The position numbers were made by a program, and so were the translations under genes. Below are positions 22,540-34,308 of a DNA stretch of 64,000 nt, one piece after another. Source of the DNA: Macrocystis pyrifera (lineage: Eukaryota > Sar > Phaeophyceae > Laminariales > Laminariaceae). The first letter of the stretch is position 1. Every line of letters begins with the position of its first letter. Location of the stretch: NCBI GenBank assembly GCA_031763025.1, contig JASSKH010000021.1:11882276-11946275 (forward strand), written 5' to 3'. The notes under the pieces are model-generated. The model worked only from the letters and a program-made list of their open reading frames with translations, was not told where the DNA came from and ran no database searches.

Positions 22540-24330
22540 AGTTGTTGGCGAAATGATCACTGAGGTGGATGCATGCTGTAGGGGGCAAGACCTTGCCGCT
22601 GGCGTCCTACGGCATCCTCCCAAATCTGCATAAAGCCCATTTTTTGTGTGTTGTTGCGCGTTCGACAGATTATTGACGTATTTTCAACTGCCGGGTTATT
22701 ATTTTTGCGAGTACCGAAGCATACGATGAGGGTCGCAAAATACAAATAAAGGCGAAAAGTAGAAAGTAGTCAACTATCTGATGCTGTAAAAGACCTACGA
22801 TAGTATGCAATTTTGGGTCATTCTTTTTGCGAGTACCGAAACACACATACGACGAGGATCGCAAAATACAAATCAAGGCGAAAAGTAGAAAGTAATCAAC
22901 TAACTGCTGTTTGTTGTTGTAAAAGACCTACGATAGTTCCTATGTAATTTTTTAGTGGTGTGCAATTTGTTAAGAGTACTCACTCGTAGATAATTTTGTT
23001 GTGTAAAATACCTGCTTGCGCTATAGTATGCGAAGTTGTTGTTGGCCAAATGAGAAATGAGGTGGATGCATGCTCTAGGCGGCAAAAAACATGACTAAGT
23101 ACTATGGAAATATCATATCGTATAGGGGGTTTATATAGGGTAGCCCTATACTGACACCATGCTCTACTGCTGCCATAGTATGCGAATGACGACGTTTTGT
23201 AGGCCAATGAAAAGCATTTTGTGGGTTGTTACACATTCGACAGACATACATGAATTTTCACCTGGCGGTTCATTATTTGAGAGGGCCGAAACATACGATG
23301 AGGATCGCAAACAAATAAGGCGAAAAGTAGAAAAGTAATCCACTGCTGCCGGCGTCGTCCTACGGTATCCTCCTTAACCTGAAAAAAAGCCCTTTTTGCC
23401 TTTCGCTGCTGTAAAAGACCTGCGATAGTATGCATTTTTTTGCCATTCGAGACGGATACAGCAATACAGCAGTAAGTAACACTCGTCGATAATTTTGCTG
23501 TGGCACAACTGTGGCACAAAAAGTAACCCAATCCTGTTGTACTGTGAAAGGCCTGCTATAGTATGCGAATGGAAACGCGAAGTACACAAAAAAAGTATTA
23601 TTTCAGCTCGTGCCACGATACACGATAGACGCTCGATCTCGACAGAGACTCAGCCCACGGACAACCCGCGCGGTAAATGGCACGATCAACTAGTATAGTA
23701 TAGATGACGGGCTCGAAGAAATGAGGTGGATGCATGCTCTTTGAGCTTGCCGGCGGCGTCCAACGGTATCCTCGCAAAACTGAAAAAGGCCCATTTTTTG
23801 CCATTCGCCACGTTTGTTGTACTCATGTACTGATAGACGAAATGCTTTTTTTTTGCCATTCAGTTTTGATACTGCATGGATACAGCACTCTGCAGTACAG
23901 TAGTACACGTCGATAATTTTGTTGTGGCACAAAAAGTAACTCACTCCTGTTGTACTGCTGTAAAAGACCTGCTATTATAATAGTATGCGAATGAAAACGC
24001 AAAGTACACCAAAAAAGTATTATTTCAGCTGGTGCAACGACACACCATAGACGCTCATCTCGACAGAGACTCAGCCCACGGGCAGTGGCGGGCAAGATCA
24101 ACGACAGTATAGATTACGGGCTCGAAGAAATGAGGTGGATGCATGCTCTAGGGGCAAGAGCTTGCCGGCGGCGTCCTACGGTATCCTCCCAACCCTGAAA
24201 AAAAGCCCATTTTTTGCCATTCGAGACGGATACACGTATATAATGTTTTTCATCTATTTCGTGCACACCAGCGGCCAATGCGCTGCTCTGAGCATAGGAC
24301 CCGAGCGTCTGAGTCAACTCTTGCATTTAT
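22540..24330. repeat. Complex local repeat cluster
   Basis: Several modules recur in different combinations. One starts atgaggtggatgcatgct and continues into tcctacggtatcctcc and gcccattttttgccattcg (copies near 22,560, 23,060, 23,340, 23,720 and 24,130). Another reads tgctgtaaaagacctacgat then agtatgc (22,790, 22,918, 23,410, 23,550, 23,960). A third reads gatcgcaaaatacaaat(a/c)aaggcgaaaagtag (22,730, 22,858, 23,300). The mosaic suggests repeated duplication and unequal exchange. Minus-strand frames share an EDTVGRRRQ-like peptide because the DNA repeats. Confidence 0.75.
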
Positions 24331-24515
24331 CGCCACCCTTGCACAACAAGACAGCACGACCGCAGTAGCAGGCCCCTGGTCTGGTGCATAGACGTCTCCC
24401 CAACTCGGTATGGGCGTCTGAGCCAACTCTTGTATTCATCGCCACCTTGCACAACAAGACGGCACTGCAGCAGCAGTAGTAGGCACCTGGTCTGGTGTGT
24501 AGAAGTCTCCCCAAC

Positions 24516-24650
24516 TCGGTATGGGATATGGGATATGTTGGTGGTATAGTATATGGGGATATGGGATATGTTGGTGGTATGGTGGTATATGGGAATATGG
24601 GATATGTTGGTGGTATGGTATATGGGAATATGGGAAAACTACTGTACATG
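24516..24650. repeat. TATGGGATATGTTGGTGG minisatellite
   Basis: Three to four units of about 35-40 bp built on gggatatgggatatgttggt followed by ggtatagtatat. It makes long but artefactual ORFs on both strands (YPISPYTIPPT-type on minus, WDMLVVW-type on plus). Confidence 0.8.
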
Positions 24651-25274
24651 GTACGGTATGTGTTCACGGCATGGTACGGGAAAAATTCAGTATATGGTAT
24701 GGTACGTTTGCGGTATGGTACCATGGTCCGATGTCGTGGATGTATTATATGGCTATATTTGCCTGGTGATATGGTATGGTTCAGTATATGAGGTCCGTAA
24801 GGGTCGCATACGTCGTACGAATATAACCTGTGCGAGCTTATATATCGGCCATTGGAAGTTGTTCGAAAATTCAAGCCTTGCAGACAGACAGACAGATTTG
24901 CAGTTACCAAAACAGAGACTCAGTTCTACAAACTGAGAATACTGCTGTAGGTGCTTCAGGAAAGTAACGCACAGCACCGCCGTAGTTTTTTTACGTTTGC
25001 CTTTGTTCTGTATTCCAGCTGCTCTGCGTTGTAGTAATCTAATTTAACGTGGTGTGTAGAAGCCTCGGTACTGCTGCTGTGTGCAGTGTGTGGTACTACA
25101 ATAGTAGTATATACACAAAGGGGGAGGTGATATTAATAGTTTGCCGACGAAGGTGATACAGCAGTATCCAATCTTTCACCTTAGCATTTCTTCTGTATTG
25201 CAGCGGCAATATATTTTCAGTAGCAATTTATCGTGTGTGGAAGCGTGTGCACGGCTGCTGTAGTTGCGTTGTTT

Positions 25275-26110
25275 ATTTCTGACTGAACCGTTCTTTCTAC
25301 CCGTCGACATCCAACAAAATTAGGGTTCGTGCCGATTCTGCAATCCTAGAAAGATACAAGTTCTGTGGGCACAAAGGTACGCTACAGTAGAGATACTACG
25401 TTGCCACGTATGCAGTAGGCACAGTGAGCAATGCAATGCCGTTTTACCAAACTGGATACGATGGGCACGACGTACACAATATATGAAACAGAGAAACGAA
25501 AGGGAACAGAGAAAAAACTAAACAAAGAAGACAAATCGAAAGGGTAAAATAATATATATATATACATAGAAGGAACAAACTATCGTGCCCCCCCCGCAGT
25601 GGATGTCGCAGACACTTGAAAAGAATGAGCTTTGAAAAAGAAGAAAACACCACAACTTGTAAACAGAGCAAGACTAAGAACCAAGGGAAAATAATAGGCA
25701 AACCAAAGCACAAAGCACCCTCCAGGTAGCGGCAGCATTTTACGGTACGAGTAGCATAGCCAGGTTCTCCCTGCTAGTCCGCCCGGTACCTTGCTACCCT
25801 GACTGCCGTCTCCGTCCTGCGTTCGTCAACTATTCCCAGCCCCTCGGCGTCAGACACTACGAAACACGCAAAGCGGGTTCGTCATTCACCCACGCCACAC
25901 GACTCCGTCAATAAGGCTTGTCAATCCATGAAAGGAAGAGAAAGAAATAAAATGAAAATCACAGAGGATCGGCGCAAGGGAAAAAAAAGGAGAGAAGAAA
26001 AGGGAGAGTACCACGTTCGAACCAGCTGCACCAGTTGGTGGCACGAGTAGTACAGTCATATTCTACTCCCTTGTCGGCCTCGTGCCTTGCTACCCTGTCT
26101 AGTATCTCGT
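25275..26110 (-). repeat. R1 retroposon copy (c), long
   Basis: Minus-sense R1 with its 3' end near 25,275 (gaaccgttctttctacccgt). It continues through the whole body (ctggatacgatgggcacgac; gtaccttgctaccctga) into an extra upstream block (cgaaccagctgcaccagttg) shared with the copy at 40,410-40,530. No (AAC)n tail is left. Confidence 0.7.
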
Positions 26111-26139
26111 TCCTACGCTCGTCCACCAAAGTTTCCCGT

Positions 26140-26235
26140 ATACTCTTGTTCCCCCCCCCCCCCCCTCCGCATTCCCTTGCTCGGGTTTCCTGCCACTCCT
26201 ACTGTTGCCCCCCCCCCCTCCCCCCCAGTAGCCGG
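26140..26235. repeat. Poly-C tracts
   Basis: Runs of about 15 and 9 or more C interrupted by T, just before the LINE-like ORF. Similar runs lie at 26,625-26,650 and 26,942-26,957. Confidence 0.9.
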
Positions 26236-26619
26236 GAAGAGGAGGAAGTAGACGCACAGATGTGCCCGTGTGGCAAAGCAATAGAGAGTAGAACTCACAT
26301 AGTAGGAGAATGTGAAATATACAAGGAGGAACGGGATGTGTTAGAAGAGGAGATGAGGAAAATAGACGAATGTGACATGGAGGAGTTTGATACAATGAAT
26401 AGCAGCGAGAAAACGATCGCTATCCTAGGAGATAGATGGTGGCCACAGGAGGCCAAACAGGAAGGGGATAAGATTAGCAAAAAGTTTCTACGTAATTTAT
26501 GGAAACAACGTAATGAGCGCCCAATTGTTGGAGGCGTCTCTATTAGGAGTAGGAACGGTGCCCGGTCTCGAAAGGGATGCGTGGTCAATGGTCAAATGAC
26601 TAAGGCAAGCAACAAATGA
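26220..26619 (+). mobile_element. LINE ORF2 C-terminal fragment (CCHC)
   Basis: The last about 130 codons of a frame that ends in TGA at 26,617 contain CPCGKAIESRTHIVGEC, the C-x-C-x(7)-H-x(4)-C signature found after the reverse transcriptase of many non-LTR retrotransposons. A charged helix follows (YKEERDVLEEEMRKIDEC), then a basic tail (KKFLRNLWKQRNERP). No reverse transcriptase or endonuclease lies upstream, where R1 and C-runs are found, so this is a 5'-truncated copy. It differs from the minus-strand LINE at 27-28 kb. The ATG 185 bp upstream is irrelevant to the domain. Confidence 0.65.
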
Positions 26620-27185
26620 GTACGCCCCCCCCCCCCCCCCCTCCCCCCCGTTACATAGTACTCCCCCATTGCTGTCTCTGGAAGTGGCTACATCGGAAAT
26701 TAAACTAACTCATTGAGGCTGTCATCCAAGTCCGCCTCACAAGCGGTTCTTAGTAGGATGCAGCTCACCCTTTATGCGACTCGCCAGACACCTCACGGCG
26801 CTTCGCGCTTGGTGCAAGCAATGTCTGCCTGGTCGGTGAAAACCCGACATGCTCCGTCCCGGCATTGTAGGGATGCGAGGGTCTATGGTCATACGACTAC
26901 GGCCATGCATGAGATCGAGTACATCTCTCTTATCGAGTACATCCCCCCCCCCCCCCCACATTCCCCTCGACACCACCCACGGCGGATGCGCGCCGCTGCC
27001 TAATCAGCTCAGCCTCAACCTCGTGCCACCTCACCAAAAACCGTTCGGCTGATTCAAGGACCCCCCGGTACCACTTCCAAACACCAAGGGGGCAAGTTCC
27101 CTTGACCCTTCGGTGGGTCGGAACTCCCTAGGGTCTTCGACTATGCATCTATGTCAAGCCTTAAACTGTCCGCCAGGTCTCGGGT
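26620..27185. other. Region between two LINE fragments
   Basis: Poly-C runs and LINE-like flanking DNA with no credible frame. It may include the 3' tail of the plus-strand LINE and the 3' end of the minus-strand LINE. Confidence 0.35.
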
Positions 27186-27189
27186 TCTC

Positions 27190-28080
27190 CCAATTAGCCA
27201 TCGTCCCGGACATTACCCAACTGGGTAATCGCTCCTGGCTTTGCCTCGACGCGACCCCCCCGCAGAGAAGAGCCGCCGTTTACGAATGGTCGTTTGGATG
27301 CTCTCGCAATGTGTCATCTTGAGGGCCTTAGCGTGCGAGAGGGTGGCATGGCCAGTACGAAGTCGGCGCTGGAAGCCAATGACTCGCAACAGGACTTGGT
27401 GGTGAGCCGTTCGAAGCTTGGCAAAGTGTTCCGCTCTGAGGGTCCACGTCACACACCTGTACAACAGGGCTCAATCATATCGGTCTTCAGCATTTGGATG
27501 TTCAGGCCAACGGGGGCGGTCGGCCTATCATACAACTCCGCGCCGAACTGTGAGGGATGCTCGCATGAGACGGACAAGTCGGTCGATTTCGAGCGAGAGA
27601 TCAGTGTTTTCGTGGAAAATGCCGCCTAGGTATAAGAACTGGGCCGTCTACTTATACCTCTGGCCTCCTGCTTCGATGACAAGTGGTGGTGCAAGGGTTG
27701 CCTGGTCTGTTGTTATGGAAGCATTGTCCTTGTTTTCTTTTCCGACACCGTGAGGCCTGCTGCTTCGAAGACAGTCACCATGACCGCCATCATTTTCGCG
27801 AGCCCTTCAGCAGGCTCCTGCTCCTCCGTTCGAACTACAACAGGCTCATTGAGTTGCACCAAATCCCTTACGATAGCTTCGTCTTGGCTGAAGCGTACTT
27901 GTACGACGTGAAACGCAGCAGCGAATAATACGTTGATCAGCAGTAACGGTGACAACACACAGCCTTGCCGCAGCCGCTGTGTGATATCAAACCATTCTGC
28001 GTGCTCGCCGTCCTCAGTACGCACGCGAGCCCGCATGCCGTCGACAGCTCTGCGCGTGAGATCCCCTTTTTAGCCGGTAC
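27190..28080 (-). mobile_element. LINE reverse transcriptase remnant
   Basis: Minus-strand frames carry, in order, [19 protein letters not shown] (RT motif with QG..LSP) near 27,960-28,000, [20 protein letters not shown] near 27,780, QFLYLGGIFHE near 27,600, and WTLRAEHFAKLRTAHHQVL with IRKRRLF near 27,250-27,450. This is the familiar order of a non-LTR reverse transcriptase thumb and C-terminus. The frame changes at least three times, and the expected DD-containing catalytic segment before EGLAKMM reads in another frame, so it is dead. The 5' end (endonuclease) is absent; a SINE begins 100 bp upstream. Confidence 0.8.
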
Positions 28081-28179
28081 CGGCAATATCGGTGGCCATT
28101 GATCGTTGTGCGCAGAGATGAATTTCGTTTTTTTCGACCAACCACAACGACGGAAATTGACAGGAGCCGTCATCAGTTT

Positions 28180-28514
28180 TTCCATTTTTTTTAATTTTTT
28201 CAATTATCACTTTTACTTTCCAGCCTAATTCGTAGAAGGATTTAATTTCAGCGATCTTCGTGACAAGCCGTGGTCACAGATGTCGTCCCTTCTCCCCCCC
28301 GGTACGTGCCTTTAGTTTTTATCGCGCATAGGGTTCAGCATTTCCACTGCACGTCGATTTTCATCGAATGTACAGCTAACTCACGCTCTCGCGCTTTCCG
28401 CTAGTCAATTTTATGCGATAAAAAGTCCCTACGAGCATGCACTCGGTGTGGCTCGAACTCACGACATTGATCCTGAGAGGCTCGCGGACCACCTACCAAG
28501 CCACCGGCAACGCC
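28180..28514 (-). mobile_element. tRNA-derived SINE, copy 3
   Basis: Full-length but diverged, minus orientation. T-rich tail side at 28,180; tRNA-like head reads (RC) ggcgttgccggtggcttggt. The B-box is altered. Confidence 0.85.
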
Positions 28515-28605
28515 GTCATTGGAGACCAACAAAGCTCAGAAGTTTTTCAGCAGGCCAAAAAATGAAAATAGGGATAAACCTTGGTATGCAATATAAAAAG
28601 GTAGG

Positions 28606-28900
28606 ATGAGCAGCAGCAACAGAGAGCGCAGCACGAGAGGAGGAGATGGAAGGTGGCGATCCATCTACTCCGACAACCTCGCCACCCTCGCTAACTCCGC
28701 CCTTCCTCGTCTGCCAGCGCCGCTAGTGCTGCACGCGTTTCAGCCTCCGCGTGCAGCAGGTGTTGGCGCTGCCCGGGAAGTTTTTTGCTGCCGTGACAAG
28801 CCGCAACCGCTCCCCGGTTTCCAGCGACAATTTTTGCTCCTCCGCTAAACTCTCGGGCGATTGGCGAGCTTCGGTATCAGCAGCACATTCCGGGCAGCAC
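28606..28900 (-). other. Possible coding stretch, Glu/Leu-rich
   Basis: The minus strand of 28,740-28,880 is open with SPESLAEEQKLSLETGERLR, then LVTAAKNFPGSANTCC. It looks protein-like and lies beside the duplicated coiled-coil-like segment at 28,905. Possibly exons of one gene; function unknown. Confidence 0.22.
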
Positions 28901-28904
28901 CGTC

Positions 28905-29208
28905 ATGCCGTCGCTCCAACGCACGATAGTCGCGGCGCTCCGCCATGTTCTTGGCGCGCTTGTCTCTGCCCGCTTCTCCATTTTTTTTTTTCCGTGCGAG
29001 CGAAGATATCTTCGTTCTTTTTTCTTCAAGCCTTTTCTAGTTTCTTCTTGTTTTTTATGCCGTCGCTCCAACGCACGATGGTCGCGGCGCTCCGCCATCT
29101 TCTCGGTGCGCTTGTCTCTGCACGGTTCTCTAATTATTTCCGCCGTGCGGGCGAGGAACTCCACGTTCTTGTTTCTCAAAGCCTCTTCTAGTTCCTTGTT
29201 TTTTTTGT
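28905..29208. repeat. Tandem duplication, 152-bp unit x 2
   Basis: Both units start atgccgtcgctccaacgcac, and the second begins 152 bp after the first. They differ at roughly a tenth of sites. The minus-strand ORF (28,877-29,290) is charged and coiled-coil-like (KELEEALRNK; ERRHKKQEETRKGLKKKERR). The two units are read in different frames, so the duplication was not frame-neutral. Confidence 0.85.
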
Positions 29209-29249
29209 GGTGTCGTGTTTCCCATTGTACGATGTAACAATAAAAAGGG

Positions 29250-29410
29250 TTTTTGCCAAAATCTGGAATACCTGGCCACTTTCGTGCCAAAAACAGTTAA
29301 ATACTGAAATCAAGTACAAAACACACACCAGGAGCCCTGCTATTGGCCAAGCTGACATTGAAACTGATTTTGGCACGAAAAGGCCAAGTTACACCTGATT
29401 TTTTCTACTC
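29250..29410. repeat. Small inverted-repeat (foldback) element
   Basis: Arms of about 35 bp: aaaatctggaatacctggcc at 29,257 onward is mirrored by ggccaagttacacctgattt ending near 29,402. Both inner ends read cgtgccaaaa/ttttggcacg. The loop is about 75 bp. It resembles the ends of the 15-17-kb palindrome in wording (aataCCTGGCCAC...). Confidence 0.7.
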
Positions 29411-29671
29411 TTGTCTATCTTTCAACTGATTTTGGCCAACTTTGAACCAATCAGAGAGGCCATACGCACACTGTGTTTTCTCTCCGTATGCGTCTGCCCT
29501 CCCTCGGTTGAAATTCTTCCGTATTGACGTATAAACTCTGTACTCGTACGTCGCACGTAAAAGTACGTATATTATACATGCATACATGCGTACGCTGGTT
29601 TCACTTTTTCTCCTTTGGGGTGTGCAATGTGCTCCATTTATTAATAGTTGTGTGTACTCTGTTGTTTTCTA

Positions 29672-30012
29672 CGTCCCCGGTGTGGCTTGGTAGGTGGTCC
29701 GCGAGCCTATCAAGATCAATTTCGTGAGTTCGAGTCTCACCGAGTGCATGCTCATAGGGACTTTTTCTTGCATAAAATTGATTAGCGGAAAGCGCGAGAG
29801 CGTGAGTTAGCTGTACATTCGATGAAAATCGACGAGCAGTGGGAATGCTGAACCCTATGCGCGATAAAAACTAAAGGCACGTACCGGGGGGGAGAAGGGA
29901 CGACACCTGTGACCACGGCTTGTCCAGAAGATCGTCGAGGGTAAAACCTCCTACGAGTACGAGTGGGCTGGAAAGTAAAAGTGATGAAGAAAAAAAAAAA
30001 AAAAAAAAAAAA
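29672..30012 (+). mobile_element. tRNA-derived SINE, copy 4 (young)
   Basis: Complete head, body and about 24-A tail. The head has a GT insertion (ccggtgtggcttgg). B-box gagttcgagtctcacc is close to the eukaryotic consensus GGTTCGANTCC. Confidence 0.92.
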
Positions 30013-30269
30013 TGTCCACAGCAGTCTTTACAGCAGCACCATGGACACTCAGCGTTTCGTCTGCACCACCCCGCGTCGAGGTGGTCTCAGGTTTGGTTCG
30101 GCAATATAATTTCGTGCCGAGCAGGCGGTTCCGCGATTACGGGCTGGAAGCTTTAAATCTGTCAACGGTGGGCGGGCGCCAGAGAAAAATACTCTTGGCG
30201 CTCCCGCCGTGGCGAAACAGACGAAGCATATTAGTAGTGACTCTTTGCAGGTCCAAGTGGAGCCCGTGG

Positions 30270-30935
30270 TACCTACACAACCAGTGTCCGTGCCGATTCT
30301 TCAATCCTAGAGACACGTCCCGGGTGGTTTGGTAAGCGGTCCGCGTGCCTATCAAGATCAATTTCGTGGGTTCAAATCTCACCGGCATGCTCGTAGATAC
30401 TATTTCTTGCATAAAATATTGACAAACAGAAAAAAAAGCGAGAGCGTGAGTTAGCGAGTTAGCTACATTCGATGAAAATCGACGACCAGTGAGAATGCTG
30501 AACCCTATGCGCGACAAAAAATAGAGGCACGTACCGGGGCGGAAGAAGGGATGACACCTGTGACCACAGCTTATCAAGAAGATCGTCGAGGGTAAAACCG
30601 CCTACAAGTTGGGCTGGAAAGTAAACGTGATGATGAAAAAAAAAGAAAAATATACAAGTTCTGTGGTCACAAAGCTACGCCACACAGATACTACGTTGCC
30701 ACGTATGCAATGCAATGCCATGTCATCATACTGCTGGATACGACAGGCACGGCATACACATTCCATGACCTAGAGAAACGAAACGAAACACTGACAAAAA
30801 AAACAAGACAACTCGAAAGAGAAAAAGAAACGAGAGAAAAATATACCAGGTAAAAAACGAACCATCGTGCCCCCCCCGCAGGGGATCTGTCAGACACTTG
30901 AAAAAAACGACGAGCCGGAAAAAAATATATAGCGA
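30270..30935 (-). repeat. R1 retroposon copy (d), split by a SINE
   Basis: Minus-sense R1. The 3'-side part (accagtgtccgtgccgattc) runs to cctagaga at about 30,312 and resumes after the SINE at about 30,651 with tacaagttctgtggtcacaa. R1 was therefore here before the SINE. Confidence 0.8.
30316..30650 (+). mobile_element. tRNA-derived SINE, copy 5, inserted in R1
   Basis: Full-length copy with a diverged head (gggtggtttggtaagcgg) and interrupted A-tail. It splits the R1 word cctagagagatacaagttct. No long target-site duplication is visible. Confidence 0.9.
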
Positions 30936-30979
30936 TATTCATGACTAATGATGAATAGTGGTAACATGCCGCTATAGAC

Positions 30980-31950
30980 CACTTGCAATAAGACCGAAAA
31001 AAAAAAAAAAAACGCTCTGGGGGGGAAGCGATTTCTAGGTATGAAAAGCCGAATAGTTTAGATGAAACAGGATGAATCAACAATAATATTGATATCCAGT
31101 TTCCTCCGTCTTGTTTTTTTGGGAAATAGGGCTGGCATGTGGCATGCCAAAGCACAGCAGTACGAGGCTCTGGTCTACGGCAGAGCTCTTGACCAACACT
31201 GCGAGGGAATCACGGCGGCATCCCCGCCTGCTTCTGTAGTTTATTAGCATGCTAAGACGATGTCCTCGTGGCGTTGTTTGATTTGTTATTTGCTGTGTTC
31301 CGAGTACTACTGCTGTGCTGCAGCTGTATGTAGAAGCTCACAGCCCAGCTTTGTGCCCGTACCTTTATTTTTGCTATACACTATACTCGCACGAGAACTG
31401 GCTGTTGTACAGCAGCAGCAGTATATTTTTTGGTGTTAACTCGATGCTCGTTCTCGCTACGCTCGCAGTATCGCATTCACCAACGAGCTTGCCGGGTCTC
31501 GATTCGGCGGCGTGCGACTGGTGAAGCGTCGATGCGCACAAAGATCGCCGGTGGCAGCGCGAAGTGCGTCGGTGGAGTCGCTGTTGTTGAGTGACTTTCC
31601 AAGATGGTGATAGAGGATGTGGCTGCACAATGATGTGTTGTGTCTTCTTCATGTCTGCTTGGATTTTTTCGTGCGTGTTCGCCGTCTATTTCTGCTCCCT
31701 CCTGCCAGGCCTGTGTGACAGGTCATCATCCCTACATGCATTCCGGTTAGCGATAGTGCCTGCTGTTTCCAGCCGCGGAACACCACAACAAGCTGATGAG
31801 CGATGTTGCGTCGGCGACCTCGTGCTACTACTGCACTGCTGTAGTAGTAGACATGAGGTGCTCGTGGCGCGCGACCTGGTGCGAGTTGTTGAAAGGTGCT
31901 GCTGCTGTTGTAATAGTAAATAAAGTTCAGGTCATCCTTGTTATTTTTTC
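30980..31950. other. No supportable gene
   Basis: Contains short CAG/CTG and TAC patches and ORFs of chance length. The plus ORF at 31,591-31,923 is Cys-rich because of TGC/CTG triplets. Confidence 0.3.
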
Positions 31951-33120
31951 CAACTTTCTGCTCCACACCATTTTTTTTTGTGTCACTTTGGTACGAGATT
32001 ACGGGGCCATCACAGAACCTTGAGCAAAACTAGAGGGACGAGGAGCCGTGACCTTGACCTGTCTTTCCTATGGTGGACTCCCACGGCGCACACATCAACA
32101 AATGCTCGTACCGTCGTGTCCGGGGCTAGAGGCAAAAATAGTTTATCGCCGATAGCCTGCTCCAAGTCCTTGCACAACAACCCACACACAGGCATACGAA
32201 TAGACCATGGAATCGTGCTCGTATTTTTAATAGACTACGTCATTCAGCTGTGAGTTTTTCCAACTTTCTGCAAACTTTCTGCTCCACACCATTTTTTTGT
32301 GTCACTTTGGTACGAGATTACGGGGCCATCACAGAACCTTGAGCAAAACTAGAGGGACGAGGAGCCGTGACCTTGACCTGTCTTTCCTATGGTGGACTCC
32401 CACGGCGCACACATCAACAAATGCTCGTACCGTCGTGTCCGGGGCTAGAGGCAAAAATGGTTTATCGCCGATAGCCTGCTCCAAGTCCTTGCACAACAAC
32501 CCACACAGAGGCATACGCATGTGTGTGTGTGTGTTCTTCACATTAAACCGTTCTTCTACTCGTCGACATCCAGCAAGCCCAGTGTCCGTGCTGATTCTTC
32601 ACCCTAGAAAGATACGAGCTCTGTGGTCACAGACTACGACACAGAGATAACACACCGTAATGCATTAATAGCCTACGTAATACCATGCCTTCGCACTAGG
32701 TGCGGCCGACACAACATACATACATACGCCAGCAACCAAAATACACCATAAAGAAAGACAAGCAACGAAAAACCAAACCAAAAAAGAACAAGAAAAAGAA
32801 AAGGAAAGAGAAAAGGAGAAGAATCCCAAATAAAGAAAAAAAATGGGAAGCCAAAGCTCAGACACATACATACTTACCCCGAGCATGAGCCAAAAGGGAC
32901 GTGCAAGGGGAAAGATACGAATAGACTACGGAATCGTGCTCGTATTTTTAATAGACTACGTCATTCAGCTGTGAGTTTTTCCAACTTTCTGCAAACTTCC
33001 TGCTCCAAACCTTTTTTTTGTGTCACATTGGTACCAGATTACGGGGCCATCTCGACACCTTGAGCAAAACGAGAGGGACGAGGAGCCGTGACCTTGAACT
33101 GTCTTTCCTAGCGTCACCAT
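31950..33120. repeat. Recent duplication, about 325-bp unit in three copies
   Basis: Copies at about 31,955-32,275 and 32,276-32,520, and a diverged partial at 32,910-33,120. The block tgtgtcactttggtacgaga...tgacctgtctttcctatggt is almost identical in the first two. An R1 fragment and a GT run separate copies two and three. The minus strand of each unit has the same open frame (LFLPLAPDTTVRAFVDVCAV), so a duplicated exon is possible. Confidence 0.88.
32535..32660 (-). repeat. R1 retroposon fragment (e)
   Basis: The 3' about 120 bp of R1 in minus sense (cattaaaccgttcttctact...), preceded by a (TG)n run where the tail would be. Confidence 0.6.
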
Positions 33121-33639
33121 TTGCTCTTGGCACTACCTGCCGCTATATCGGGACCACTACTGCTGTACTCGTACTATTAATCACGACGAGCAATAGGTCA
33201 TTACATATGAATAGTATGCAGCGCAATGCGCCGGACAGCAAAATTTGCTGGTGGTTCCTAAGAACATACTTTACTGCAAGCCAAGATTGGATATAAAAAA
33301 ATGAGTAATTTGGGCATCCGGTGAAAACCAAATAGCCGTGGAAAAAGTAACTTTATACCTGGTACATTCTTAATGCCCAAACCAACACGAACGCAAACCC
33401 TGCATCGGAACGACCCTGACAATACCCGCCTTCGTGCTGGTGGGTTTTTTGGAACTCAGCATTGATACACCTCTCCTGATGACAGACAAAAAAGTGAGAC
33501 ACACCACTGCTGTTTGTTGATGGATTCAAGTCTCCACACCGAGAGTTCTTTCGGCATAGCTAGTCTACGTGGAAATTGCTGTTATCGACATCATCAGTAT
33601 TTACGTCAAGAATAGGTTACAAGTGGGTCTCTCTTTTTT

Positions 33640-33725
33640 GGAGGGGGAGTTAGGGTTAGGGCTAGGGTTATAGGGTTAGGTGCAACAACACTGATTGCTT
33701 TGTACCCCAGGGCATAGGGCTAGGT
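33640..33725. repeat. Interstitial telomere-like TTAGGG patch
   Basis: gttagggttagggctagggt, continuing with tatagggttagg. Four to five imperfect TTAGGG units, followed by a second small duplication (accccagggcat...agg). Confidence 0.6.
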
Positions 33726-34308
33726 TATTATAGGGAGATAGATGCAGCAACACCCGTTGCTTCGTACCCCAGGGCATTATTGACAATAATTGATGCTTCA
33801 AAACAGGTCACCTGGAATCACGTATGATGTTGGTGAACGTCAGTTCCTCAACGCTTGATGTAGCAGCTAGTGTTGGACATCGTACCGAAACTTTCGATAT
33901 ATCGTTCTATAATTTTTTTTATTTTATCGAACCGAAAATAGTTCGGTATTTCGATATTAGTTTCAATAATTCGATAAACGATAACGATACGAGAAAACGA
34001 TAAAAGGCCGAACACCCCCACGAGGGACAGGAGACACAGCCAATACGTTGGGGATGACACAGTGCACTGTCGATGCCCTCGTGTTTTTGGACGGTTCGCA
34101 CGGATTGGCATGGTCAAGCGGAATCTTGCAAGAGGCGCTCGGCTAGAAGGACAAGTGATTTTTTGTTTTTTTGTGTGGCGGCGACGGTTGGGTTCGTGGG
34201 AAAGTATACAAGTTCTTCCGAATAGCATTGTGCGGCATTATATACATTTTGGGTTGAGCTGTGTGGTTGTCGTTGCGCCCATTAACAGCTACATATCTTC
34301 CACTATCA

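Noticed and set aside
24314-24910. 198-codon minus-strand ORF
   Set aside because: Its length comes from the stop-poor minisatellite at 24,516-24,650; the peptide (YPISPYTIPPT repeats) simply mirrors the DNA repeat.
26099-26395. Minus-strand Pro/Gly-rich ORF
   Set aside because: Antisense of poly-C tracts and of the LINE C-terminal fragment.
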